Source: SHLQ01 sp047638715 | Lineage (GTDB): Bacteria > Actinomycetota > Acidimicrobiia > Acidimicrobiales > SHLQ01 | Assembly (NCBI GenBank): GCA_047638715.1 | Contig: JBLIMK010000049.1 | Span: 1-28,341, forward strand | DNA length: 28,341 bases | Direction of reading: 5' to 3' | Part shown: positions 1 to 6,657 of the stretch, one piece after another | Layout: the number at the start of each line of letters is the position of its first letter | Position numbering within the stretch: the stretch's first letter is position 1 | Position numbers and translations under genes: made by a program | Notes under the pieces: model-generated | What the model saw: the letters and a program-made list of their open reading frames with translations, nothing else | What the model was told of the DNA's origin: nothing | Database searches by the model: none

Positions 1-53
1 GATTGCAATGTCACGTTCGGAGGTGGCTCATGGTCTTTCTTCGAACTCGACAT
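1..53 (-). CDS. Possible N-terminus of an unidentified protein, cut by the left edge
   Basis: An ATG on the minus strand at 53-51 opens a frame that stays open to the window edge and reads MSSSKKDHEPPPNVTLQ, a typical hydrophilic N-terminus. A GGAG lies about 14 nt upstream, which is further than usual. It would lie downstream of the DivIVA-like gene on the same strand. The plus strand is also open here (positions 1 to about 162), so the assignment is weak. No family can be named from 17 residues. Confidence 0.25.
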   Translation of the reverse strand, partial: MSSSKKDHEPPPNVTLQ

Positions 54-61
54 GGGGTTGT

Positions 62-120
62 TTGCTGCTCCAGTCGGTCGGACCATACGATCGCCCGCGC
101 CTGATCGAGTGGAGCAGCAA
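62..120. repeat. Long inverted repeat, 11-bp perfect arms
   Basis: TTGCTGCTCCA at 62-72 is exactly the reverse complement of TGGAGCAGCAA at 110-120. A second, nested pair CGATC (88-92) and GATCG (103-107) lies inside the 37-nt spacer. The element sits between the 3' end of the DivIVA-like gene and the gene at the left edge. It could fold as a branched hairpin in RNA. There is no U-tract, so a simple intrinsic terminator is not supported. Its role is unknown. Confidence 0.55.
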
Positions 121-125
121 TCCCT

Positions 126-194
126 GTACCTCAGTCTGAGCACACTTCGTACCTCAGTCTGAGCACACTTCGTACCTCAGTCTGGGCGTACTTC
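126..194. repeat. Three tandem copies of a 23-bp repeat covering a gene end
   Basis: Copies lie at 126-148, 149-171 and 172-194. The first two are identical. The third differs at a few bases and contains the last codons and the TGA stop of the minus-strand DivIVA-like gene. Read on the minus strand, each copy holds the same end, an EV(C/R)(S/P)D-stop, so the repeat is a tandem duplication of the gene's own 3' end. There are no spacers, so it is not a CRISPR array. Confidence 0.95.
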
Positions 195-701
195 GTGCCG
201 CAGCGTCGTCTTCATAAAGTCGGCGAGCGAAGAGTCCGGGACGGTCTTCTTGGCGACAATATCTCGTGCGTCCAAAGCGACCGGAAGCGCTTCAGGAGCC
301 TCGAGCTCGGCTCGTGCAGCTTGCACCCGAGCGTGCACGACTCGTTCTTCTTCAAGAAGTCGATCGAGTCGCGCCTGCGATTGTGTCAGCACCACGTCAC
401 TTCTCTCACGGGCGGTTAGTTCAGCCTTCTCGATGAGATTGTTCGCCTGTACTTGGGCAGCCGCAAGGATCTCAGCCGATTGCCCATCGGCTCGTTCTCG
501 CGCCGCAGCCAAAATCTCATGCACTTCATTTTCGGCGACGGCTGCATTGACACCATTGGCAGCCAACTTCTCGCGCACCTCTTGGCGGGCCCGCATCTCA
601 GCGGCAATCTCGCGCAGGAAATTTCGAACCTGCACGATGTCGTACCCACGTCGGGTCGTCCGGAACGGCTGTCGATCGATCTGTTCAGGAGTCAGATGCA
701 C
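177..701 (-). CDS. DivIVA-domain coiled-coil protein
   Basis: About 174 residues. The N-terminus (residues 1-35) reads HLTPEQIDRQPFRTTRRGYD followed by VQVRNFLREIA, the DivIVA N-terminal membrane-binding signature. The rest (about 40-135) is rich in Ala, Glu, Arg and Gln with heptad spacing, a predicted coiled coil. The family marks membrane curvature or poles and organises cell division or polar growth in actinomycetes; this short, non-Wag31-like version probably has an accessory role. I chose the GTG at 701, where the DivIVA signature begins; an ATG at 740 would add 13 unlikely residues. A TACAAC hexamer (713-708) ends 6 nt before this GTG, so the transcript may be leaderless. It diverges from the exonuclease gene at 777. 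Its stop lies in the third copy of a tandem repeat. Confidence 0.8.
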   Translation of the reverse strand: MHLTPEQIDRQPFRTTRRGYDIVQVRNFLREIAAEMRARQEVREKLAANGVNAAVAENEVHEILAAARERADGQSAEILAAAQVQANNLIEKAELTARERSDVVLTQSQARLDRLLEEERVVHARVQAARAELEAPEALPVALDARDIVAKKTVPDSSLADFMKTTLRHEVRPD

Positions 702-707
702 AGAACA

Positions 708-713
708 GTTGTA
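708..713 (-). promoter_or_regulatory. Candidate -10 box of the DivIVA-like gene
   Basis: Minus strand TACAAC ends six bases before the GTG start codon at 701, so transcription would begin at or next to the start codon. The same spacing is seen at arsR (3393-3398). No convincing -35 is visible. Leaderless mRNAs are common in actinomycetes (general knowledge). Confidence 0.35.
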
Positions 714-776
714 CCAAACCTTCGTTCCTATCGAAAGCATTGGGCGTTACCAATGGGATTCGACCATGATCATTCA

Positions 777-1667
777 ATGCGTGTGCACTTGATCGATGGA
801 ACGTACGAGCTCTTTCGTTATTACTTTGCTGCTCCCTCTCATGTCACGAGCGAGGGTCAAGAAGTCGGGGCGGTTCGAGGCGTGCTCGGGTCGATGATTC
901 AGCTGCTCGAGCAAGGAGTGACACACATTGGCATCGCGACCGATCACGTCATCGAGTCATTTCGAAACGATCTTTGGGATGGCTACAAGGACGGGTCAGA
1001 AATCGAAGAAGGCATCCGTTCGCAGTTCCAGCTTCTCGAAGACGTTCTCACCGCAGCAGGTTTCGTCGTCTGGCCAATGGTCGAGTTCGAAGCGGACGAC
1101 GCGCTCGGAGCTGGGGCAAATACGTACGCTGATGACCCGCGGGTCGACGAGGTGATGATCTGCACCCCCGACAAAGACCTCGCTCAGTGTGTCTCCGACG
1201 AGCGCTCGATCGTGCAATTCGATCGCCGTAAGGAGGTGCGATACGACGAGGCCGGAGTCCGCGAGAAATTCGGTGTGGAGCCGGCCTCGATTCCCGACTA
1301 TTTGGCTTTGGTAGGTGACGCCGCAGACGGTTTCCCTGGCCTCGCCGGCTGGGGCGCGAAGTCGACGAGCACCGTTCTTGCCCGTTACGGCACGATCGAA
1401 AACATTCCCAGCGCAGCCGGCCAGTGGGACATCACCGTGCGAAGTGGGGCGAAGCTCGCACAGACCTTGTCGGACAATCGAGACCTGGCCTTCTTGTTTC
1501 GACGGATCGCGACGATCGAACTCGATGCGCCGGTAAACCCCAATGTCGACGACCTGGAGTGGAATGGGCCGACGGAGGATTTCGCTGATGTTTCAGAGTC
1601 CATCGACGCGGGTCGACATCTCGCGAGGCTGAATGCACTCAGCGCTCGCGGTCAACGAAACAACTGA
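777..1667 (+). CDS. 5'-3' exonuclease (PolA N-terminal / FEN-like)
   Basis: 296 residues starting at the ATG at 777 (MRVHLIDGTYELFR, in which D7 is the first metal ligand). FEADDALGAGA at 104-114 supplies the acidic cluster, TPDKDL (130-135) is the next metal motif, and GDAADGFPG with GWGAKS (180-196) is the helix-hairpin-helix that grips duplex DNA. These are the marks of the PIN-like 5' nuclease family found as the N-terminal domain of DNA polymerase I and as free-standing exonucleases. This copy has no polymerase domain, so it is a stand-alone nuclease, expected to act on flaps or RNA primers in the cytoplasm. An in-frame ATG at 753 is possible but would precede the conserved start of the fold. 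The stop lies inside a 26-bp direct repeat. Confidence 0.9.
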   Translation: MRVHLIDGTYELFRYYFAAPSHVTSEGQEVGAVRGVLGSMIQLLEQGVTHIGIATDHVIESFRNDLWDGYKDGSEIEEGIRSQFQLLEDVLTAAGFVVWPMVEFEADDALGAGANTYADDPRVDEVMICTPDKDLAQCVSDERSIVQFDRRKEVRYDEAGVREKFGVEPASIPDYLALVGDAADGFPGLAGWGAKSTSTVLARYGTIENIPSAAGQWDITVRSGAKLAQTLSDNRDLAFLFRRIATIELDAPVNPNVDDLEWNGPTEDFADVSESIDAGRHLARLNALSARGQRNN

Positions 1668-1692
1668 GCGCTCGCAGTCAACGATGTAGCTG
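1641..1692. repeat. 26-bp direct repeat duplicating the exonuclease gene end
   Basis: Copy one, 1641-1666, starts AGCGCTCGCGGTCAACGA and runs into the TGA stop (1665-1667). Copy two, 1667-1692, follows with no gap, differs at a few positions and again ends in CTGA. The first bases of a third copy (AGCGC) follow. It is a tandem duplication of the last codons plus the stop. Confidence 0.85.
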
Positions 1693-1742
1693 AGCGCCGC
1701 AGCCCGCGTCGATCTCGCAGGAAGTGGGCGTAACGTTCTTCG

Positions 1743-3008
1743 GTGACCTCAACCGAGACGAGGGCTCCGCGATTGGGGTCGATGTTCAGCGGTGACGCTG
1801 CGAAGATCCTCGGCCTTGCAGCGTTGTCGTCTGCACTCACTGGACCTGGTCAGACCATCGGCGTTTCGGTCTTCATCGATCACTTCGTTGACGACCTCGA
1901 TTTATCTCGCCCACAGGTGAGCGGGGCCTATCTCGTCGGCACGCTCACTGGGTCCCTCTTCCTTCCGTTCATCGGTCGATTCATTGATCGGCGCGGCGTC
2001 CGAGTCGCGCAGATGATCATCGGCGTCTTGTTCGCAGGCGCGCTCGTGAACATGTCGTTCGTGAGCGGACTCCTGAGCTTGGCCATTGGGTTCACAGGCA
2101 TACGACTCGTCGGTCAGGGATCGCTCTCGCTCGTGAGCACCGTGACCGTCTCGCTTCGGTTTCGAGAGAACCGCGGCAAAGCAATCGGGATCTTCTCGAC
2201 CGCGTCGAATGCCTTGATGGCCCTGAGCCCGATTGGGCTTGCGGCCCTGATCGCTGCGGTCGGTTGGCGAAGCGCCTGGCTCATCGCCGCACTGATCATC
2301 GCCGCGACCGTGACACCGATTGCCTGGTTTGGCCTCCGATCCCTGCCGACATCGAGCAATGCGAAATCGGCGTCATTGGACAAGGCGTATCCAAACTCAA
2401 GCCACGAACGCTCCTATGACCGAGGCGAAGCGATGCGAACTCGCGGCTTCTGGATCCTCGCAGCGGTCAGCGGATCAGCCGGAATGCTCAGCACGGCGCT
2501 CAACTTTCACCAGATCGACCTGCTGACCGACGCTGGTCTGAGTCGAGATGCCGCGGCCGCGATGTTCCTCCCACAGGTGCTCGGCTCGACCGTCGCGGCG
2601 GTCGGCACTGGTTATGTGATCGACCGTTTCGGGAGCCGTCTGCTCCCTGCAGTGACCATGGTGATACTCGTGAGTGCCCATGTTCTTGCAGCGAACGCCG
2701 CGCCAGGTCTGGCAGTTTTCTCCTACGCAATCACGCTCGGCGCTTCGAGCGGAGCGATTCGTACGGTGACGTCGACCTTGCTCCCGCAGTGGTTCGGAAC
2801 CGCACATCTGGGTTCTGTTCAAGGGACGCTCACACTGCTCAACGTTGGCGCGTCCGCCATCGGCCCCGTCACCTTGGCCCTCTTGCAAGACCGCGTCGGG
2901 TCGTACCCTCCAGCGATCCTTGGCCTCGCGTTGATCCCGGTTGCGGCTCTCCTGTTCTCTCTGTTCCCGCCGTTCCCGCTGACGGATGTCGGGCGGAAGT
3001 CCCAATGA
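1743..3008 (+). CDS. MFS transporter, 12 TM
   Basis: About 421 residues with a dozen hydrophobic segments in two halves of six, separated by a polar loop near residues 205-235. The loop after TM2 reads GRFIDRRGVR, the classic MFS motif A, and the matching loop in the second half reads GYVIDRFGSR. The early segment GPGQTIGVSVFIDHF resembles monocarboxylate or oxalate/formate-antiporter-like MFS members, but the substrate cannot be read from the sequence. The start is uncertain: a GTG at 1743, or an ATG at 1782 that has GGGG just upstream and lies close before the first membrane segment. It stands alone between the exonuclease and arsR. Its 3' end is part of a 26-bp repeat found again 69 bp further on. 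Confidence 0.85.
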   Translation: MTSTETRAPRLGSMFSGDAAKILGLAALSSALTGPGQTIGVSVFIDHFVDDLDLSRPQVSGAYLVGTLTGSLFLPFIGRFIDRRGVRVAQMIIGVLFAGALVNMSFVSGLLSLAIGFTGIRLVGQGSLSLVSTVTVSLRFRENRGKAIGIFSTASNALMALSPIGLAALIAAVGWRSAWLIAALIIAATVTPIAWFGLRSLPTSSNAKSASLDKAYPNSSHERSYDRGEAMRTRGFWILAAVSGSAGMLSTALNFHQIDLLTDAGLSRDAAAAMFLPQVLGSTVAAVGTGYVIDRFGSRLLPAVTMVILVSAHVLAANAAPGLAVFSYAITLGASSGAIRTVTSTLLPQWFGTAHLGSVQGTLTLLNVGASAIGPVTLALLQDRVGSYPPAILGLALIPVAALLFSLFPPFPLTDVGRKSQ

Positions 3009-3072
3009 CGTGGGGGAGCGAAGCTCGCGAAGCGACCAAGACCTCGGCTGACGGATGTCGGGCGGAAGTCCC
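2978..3072. repeat. 26-bp direct repeat at the MFS gene end, 69-bp period
   Basis: The 26 bases at 2978-3003, starting GCTGACGGATGTCGGGCGGA, form the last codons of the MFS gene and recur exactly at 3047-3072. The stretch between contains AGCGAAGCTCGCGAAGCG, itself partly repetitive. As at the two preceding genes, the repeat copies a coding 3' end into the flanking DNA. Confidence 0.9.
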
Positions 3073-3077
3073 GACGA

Positions 3078-3386
3078 CTAGCAGAGAATCGAACAGACCT
3101 CAGCGAGGCGCGGTTGATTCACAGTGAACCAAGCCCATTTCCCACGTTGTTCACGATCGAGGATGCCGGCTGCCACGAGCTGGCTCAGATGATGGCTGAC
3201 GGTCGGCTGCGACTTACCCACGAGTTCGGGCAGATCACATGCGCACGCCTCCCCTTGAGCAGCGATGAAGCTCACCAACTTCAAGCGCACCGGGTCAGAC
3301 AGCGCTTTCAGTACCCCAGACAACACATCCGCGGCATCGTCATCTAGTGGTCGACTCAAGAGCGGTTGGCAGCACAACGTTTCCAT
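3078..3386 (-). CDS. arsR: ArsR/SmtB-family metalloid-sensing repressor
   Basis: 102 residues from the ATG at 3386. The winged-helix domain spans about 20-95, with the recognition region KSQPTVSHHLSQLVAAGIL (58-76). Four cysteines look like the metalloid site: C5-C6 near the N-terminus and C48-x-C50 in EACACDL, the ELCVCDL-type motif that binds As(III) in ArsR; two more (C98, C102) are C-terminal. ArsR proteins repress ars genes and release DNA when arsenite binds. It diverges from the arsI/cadI gene over an 88-bp region with a perfect 8-bp inverted repeat. A TATACT box ends six bases before the ATG, which suggests a leaderless transcript. A longer reading to 3473 would run across the operator and is unlikely. 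Confidence 0.9.
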   Translation of the reverse strand: METLCCQPLLSRPLDDDAADVLSGVLKALSDPVRLKLVSFIAAQGEACACDLPELVGKSQPTVSHHLSQLVAAGILDREQRGKWAWFTVNQPRLAEVCSILC

Positions 3387-3392
3387 AGAAGA

Positions 3393-3422
3393 AGTATACC
3401 TCAACGTATTGACAATTGTCGA
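3393..3422 (-). promoter_or_regulatory. Candidate arsR promoter, leaderless
   Basis: Minus strand TCGACA (3422-3417), an 18-bp spacer and TATACT (3398-3393), followed after 6 nt by the arsR ATG at 3386. The spacing puts +1 at the start codon. It overlaps the left arm of the operator, so ArsR should repress its own gene as well. Confidence 0.5.
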
Positions 3423-3443
3423 TACATTGCTATCATATCGACA
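3409..3443 (+). promoter_or_regulatory. arsI/cadI promoter with overlapping ArsR operator
   Basis: TTGACA at 3409-3414 and TATCAT at 3431-3436 are separated by 16 bp, a good sigma70-type promoter. A perfect inverted repeat TGTCGATA (3417-3424) and TATCGACA (3436-3443), with an 11-bp spacer, covers the spacer and touches the -10. That geometry fits a dimeric ArsR repressor blocking polymerase. GACAATTGTC (3411-3420) is also a perfect palindrome. A ribosome binding site GGAAGGAA precedes the ATG at 3475. Confidence 0.75.
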
Positions 3444-3474
3444 TCCATCGAATTGAATTTGGAAGGAACCCACA

Positions 3475-3882
3475 ATGCGACTTCAGCTCGCCCTCAACGT
3501 CGACGACCTCGACGCATCGATCGACTTCTACGAAAAGATGTTCAACACTCCCGTAAACAAACGCAGGCCCGGCTACGCCAACTTCGCCATCGAAAACCCA
3601 CCGCTCAAGCTGGTGCTGTTCGAAGCTGAGGGCCAGGGCGGCACACTCAACCACCTCGGCGTCGAGGTAGAAGAATCATCCCAGGTCAGCGATGCCGAAA
3701 TCCGCATCAGCGCGAGTGGCTTAGAGACCAGTGGTATAGACGACACACTCTGTTGCTACGCAGAGAAGACCGAAACCTGGGTGCAGGGACCCGACACCAA
3801 ATGGGAGTGGTACGTCAAGACGGGTGACGCAGAGACACTCGAGAACCAGATCATTAGCTCAGCTAGCTCGTGCTGCAGCTAG
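3475..3882 (+). CDS. ArsI/CadI-family metalloenzyme (VOC fold)
   Basis: 135 residues, close to the family's usual size. It belongs to the glyoxalase/VOC superfamily: two beta-alpha-beta-beta-beta units, with LQLALNVDDL at 3-12, RRPGYANFAIENPPLKLVL (30-48), TLNHLGVEVE (57-66, H60), TLCCYAEKTETWV (91-103, C93-C94) and KWEWYV (109-114, E111). H60, E111 and the vicinal cysteines match the metal and substrate sites of ArsI, an Fe(II) C-As lyase that demethylates trivalent organoarsenicals, and of mycobacterial CadI. A second CC pair ends the protein. It has a strong ribosome site and pairs with the divergent arsR, so arsenic or metal induction is likely. Whether it acts on organoarsenicals or only binds metal is not decided by sequence. 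Confidence 0.9.
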   Translation: MRLQLALNVDDLDASIDFYEKMFNTPVNKRRPGYANFAIENPPLKLVLFEAEGQGGTLNHLGVEVEESSQVSDAEIRISASGLETSGIDDTLCCYAEKTETWVQGPDTKWEWYVKTGDAETLENQIISSASSCCS

Positions 3883-3894
3883 GCCGAGTACTGC

Positions 3895-4590
3895 TTGAAT
3901 GGCAGGGTGCGTTTCTCCACCGTGCTCTTCGATCTCGACCACACGCTGCTCGACAGTGAGGCATCAGAGGCTCTCGCCTTCAACTTCACGCTGCGCTCGA
4001 TTGGTGTGGCGGAACCAGGCGAACACCTCCCGATATATAAGAGACTCAACATGGCCTTGTGGAAGCGCGTCGAACTCGGAGAGCTAAGCCCAAACGAGGT
4101 CAAGGTTCTCCGCTTCGAACAGCTCCTCCACGAGCTGCAGATGAGCGGTGACCCGCAAGCCTTGGGCGACACATATGTGAAAGGGCTCGGGGATCATGGT
4201 GAGCTCTATGCCGGCTCCGAACCGCTGCTCGACGTTCTTTATCCGTTGGTGACTCTCGGCATGGTCACCAACGGGATCGGCTCGGTACAACGGCGTCGAA
4301 TCGAGCGGCTCCGGCTAGATCGTTACTTCTCAACGGTCGCAATCAGCGGAGAGGTCGGCGTATCCAAGCCCGACCCCGCGATCTTCGAACATCTCGACCT
4401 GGACTCCTGGGTTCCCCGAGAGACGGTGCTCATTGGCGACAGCCTGACCTCCGACATCGCCGCGGGCGCAAATGCCGGCATCTCCACATGTTGGTTCAAC
4501 CCGACTGGACAGCCAATGACCGGACCTGCGACACCAACCATCGAGGTCACATCGTTGGACCAGATTCCCGACGCACTCGCTGCGCTGTAA
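3895..4590 (+). CDS. HAD-superfamily hydrolase, YjjG/phosphoglycolate-phosphatase-like
   Basis: 231 residues from a TTG start at 3895; a GTG at 3907 (MRFSTVLFDL) is an equally good alternative. All four HAD motifs are visible: FDLDHTLLD (nucleophile D13, acid D15), VTNG (124-127), K158 in GVSKPDP, and GDSLTSDIAAG (181-191). The cap domain is helical and sits between motifs I and II (about 22-115), as in subfamily I nucleotidases and phosphoglycolate phosphatases. The likely reaction is hydrolysis of a small phosphomonoester such as a nucleoside monophosphate. It begins 12 nt after the arsI/cadI stop and may be co-transcribed with it, but no link to arsenic is known to me. Confidence 0.85.
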   Translation: MNGRVRFSTVLFDLDHTLLDSEASEALAFNFTLRSIGVAEPGEHLPIYKRLNMALWKRVELGELSPNEVKVLRFEQLLHELQMSGDPQALGDTYVKGLGDHGELYAGSEPLLDVLYPLVTLGMVTNGIGSVQRRRIERLRLDRYFSTVAISGEVGVSKPDPAIFEHLDLDSWVPRETVLIGDSLTSDIAAGANAGISTCWFNPTGQPMTGPATPTIEVTSLDQIPDALAAL

Positions 4591-4673
4591 TTCTTAGCTC
4601 GAGGTTCACGGTGTCGGGAGCCTCGGTCACATCGAGGTTGTTGCAATGACTGTGAAGGCGATAGACGGAACGT

Positions 4674-5588
4674 ATGACGTTCGGCCTTTTGCTCACCGCG
4701 CTCGGACTCGGTCTTAGACACGGCATCGACTGGGACCACATCGCAGCCATCGCCGACCTCAGTGGAACGGCAGAGAACCGAAAGCGTGGATTCCTCCTGT
4801 CCATGACCTACGCCGTCGGACATGCGGTCGTTGTATTCGCTCTCGGCACGCTTGCTATCGCGTTTGGCTTGGCAATTCCCGATGGCCTCGATGCCTGGAT
4901 GGGTCGCATTGTTGGTTTCACACTGATCGCACTCGGCGGCTGGATCCTTCTCGAGCTGGTGCGCAAGGGTCGCGACTTTCGACTGCGCAGCCGATGGATG
5001 TTGATCATCGACGGGACATTCGCTGGCCTCCGACACGTGCGAAACGGCATGGCTGGCCGGAAGATAACCATCGAGCACGACCACGACCACGACCACGTCG
5101 ACCAAGCCCCCGATGTCTTACCGGCACATGACCATGCCCATATCGCCGAAGAAACACAGATTTCCGTTGCAGCGACAAGAGGTGCGGTGGGCTGGCGAGG
5201 ATTCCGACAGCGAATGCACCGACACAGCCATACACACACGCACGATCTCACCCTCCCAGATCGACCCGACGCGGCCTACGGCCACCGCACCGCCACGGGC
5301 ATTGGAATGTTGCACGGGGTCGGTATTGAAAGCCCGACACAAATCGCGATCTTTGTCGCATCCTCAGCCGTGGCCGGCGTGGGATTCGGACTGCTGCTTC
5401 TCGGAACCTGGGTTATCGGCCTGATCTTGGCCAATGCATTTCTCGCCGTCATCGCTGGCGCTGGTCTTCTCAGTGCAGAACGGAGCTTTCCCGTCTATGC
5501 AACCTTGGCGCTGATCGTCAGCGCTCTCAGCATCGCGCTCGGCGTCTTGTACCTGGTCGGACTCGACTCGCTCCCAGCGCTCTCGTAG
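4674..5588 (+). CDS. Nickel/cobalt-type (NiCoT-like) metal transporter
   Basis: 304 residues. LRHGIDWDHIAAI near residue 14 matches the NiCoT signature RHxxDxDHI in the first membrane helix, and a second conserved histidine segment GMLHGVGIESPTQI lies at 211-224. Membrane helices are seen near 1-12, 40-68, 76-96, 222-250, 255-275 and 280-300. The large central loop is histidine-rich: EHDHDHDHVD (134-143), AHDHAH (151-156) and HRHSHTHTH (182-190), a likely metal buffer. The family imports Ni2+ or Co2+ across the cytoplasmic membrane; some relatives export. No hydrogenase, urease or cobalamin gene is adjacent, so the metal is not settled. A weak GGA precedes the ATG. Confidence 0.8.
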   Translation: MTFGLLLTALGLGLRHGIDWDHIAAIADLSGTAENRKRGFLLSMTYAVGHAVVVFALGTLAIAFGLAIPDGLDAWMGRIVGFTLIALGGWILLELVRKGRDFRLRSRWMLIIDGTFAGLRHVRNGMAGRKITIEHDHDHDHVDQAPDVLPAHDHAHIAEETQISVAATRGAVGWRGFRQRMHRHSHTHTHDLTLPDRPDAAYGHRTATGIGMLHGVGIESPTQIAIFVASSAVAGVGFGLLLLGTWVIGLILANAFLAVIAGAGLLSAERSFPVYATLALIVSALSIALGVLYLVGLDSLPALS

Positions 5589-5636
5589 CCAACTTCTTGG
5601 GTCAAACCCTCGCGAGCCCGCGGGTAGGTTGCTCAG

Positions 5637-6056
5637 ATGGACCTCACAACCGCAATCGACTGGTCGGCCGAGCGCCGCAACGCTGTACTCATCACCCTTC
5701 GCAAAGACGGCCGCGCTCAATCTTCCGACATCGCGTTCACGGTAAAGGACGGCACATTTGCCATCTCGATAACGGAGAGTCGAGCAAAGACGACCAACAT
5801 GCGTCGCGACCCACGGGTCGTACTCCACCTCACGGACCCCGGATCTTGGACCTACCTATCGTTCGATGGAACCGTCGAACTCCTTCCCGCCACCACAGCG
5901 ATCGACGATGCGACCAACTATGCACTCGTCGACTATTTCGAAGCGGTTAGTGGAGCACCGCATCCCAACTGGGATGAATACCGACAGGCGATGGTCGACG
6001 AAGGGCGCTTACTCGCGATGTTCACGCCCATCTCGGTAGTTGGTCAAATTCACTGA
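5637..6056 (+). CDS. PPOX-class F420- or FMN-dependent oxidoreductase
   Basis: 139 residues, the usual length for the small split-barrel PPOX enzymes of actinobacteria. RNAVLITLRKDGRAQSSDIA (14-33) is the first beta-hairpin that cradles the cofactor, followed by FAISITESRAKTTNMRRDPR (40-59), the phosphate-binding stretch, and LHLTDPGSWTYLSFDGTVEL (63-82). The pattern is that of the TIGR03618-type F420-dependent proteins. They reduce diverse substrates in the cytoplasm; the substrate here is unknown. It starts 48 bp after the metal transporter and may be read with it. Confidence 0.8.
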   Translation: MDLTTAIDWSAERRNAVLITLRKDGRAQSSDIAFTVKDGTFAISITESRAKTTNMRRDPRVVLHLTDPGSWTYLSFDGTVELLPATTAIDDATNYALVDYFEAVSGAPHPNWDEYRQAMVDEGRLLAMFTPISVVGQIH

Positions 6057-6084
6057 TCTACCCGTCGCCTGACAGGCTGTGCAC

Positions 6085-6629
6085 ATGATCGCCGTCATTT
6101 CACTCCTCCTCATAGCCACGTTTTTCATTGCAGCTTCACGCATCGCGACTTCCAATCTCGATCCGCCCTCATGGGAGTTGGCTACACCACCTCCGAAGCT
6201 GAAGACGCGATCAACCATCCGGTTCGGCGCAAGATCATCTTGTGGCTCATGACGTTCGGGAATGCGGGCATCATCACCGGAATCAGCTCGCTTGTCCTTG
6301 GCTTCATCGATGCCGAGGTGGACGAAAGTGCGCTTCGAGCCACAACGTTGGCCCTCGGCCTATTGGCACTCGTGTTGCTCACTCGATGGCGCTGGCTCGC
6401 ACGGCCATTCGATCGATTCACGCGCTGGGCGCTCGCCCGATGAACATCACTCGACACCCGAGATCTCGCAGGCATGCTGCGCTTCGGTCATGACTTCGGC
6501 ATCGTCGAGATCTATGCGCACTCTGGCGACTGGATGGCTGGCCGTTCTGGCGATCAGGCTCACATGCTGGGTGTGCAGGATCAGGCCCAACTCCTCGAAG
6601 AGATCCATGCGATCGACGAGGACGCATGA
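6085..6629 (+). pseudogene. Decayed membrane protein with TrkA-C-like tail
   Basis: Three pieces of one protein are visible. A hydrophobic N-terminal helix (MIAVISLLLIATFFIAASRI, 6085 to about 6147) is in one frame. From about 6147 the match moves to another frame: FQSRSALMGVGYTTSEAED, then NHPVRRKIILWLMTFGNAG and two more hydrophobic segments to TRWALAR, ending at a TGA (6441-6443). In the same frame directly after that TGA the homology resumes as SLDTRDLAGMLRFGHDFGI and VEIYAHSGDWMAGR, ending at 6627-6629. In intact relatives, as I recall them, the join reads ALxRWTxLDxRD, so TGA would replace a TGG Trp codon. The loop between helix 1 and FQ also looks about a dozen residues short. So: one frameshift/deletion plus one nonsense change. 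A truncated product from the ATG at 6171 (to 6443) is possible. Confidence 0.7.
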
Positions 6630-6657
6630 CAACACGGCGATGCGGTACGTTCCTGAG

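Noticed and set aside
126..194. CRISPR-like short direct repeats
   Set aside because: The copies touch each other with no spacers, number only three and overlap a coding end.
4323..5105. Open frame antisense to the metal transporter and HAD genes
   Set aside because: It crosses two well-supported genes, and its Val-rich start is the complement of the His/Asp codon repeats.
6262..6657. N-terminal extension of the nicotinamidase
   Set aside because: The frame is open by chance across the decayed membrane-protein gene; the enzyme's fold begins just after the ATG at 6658.
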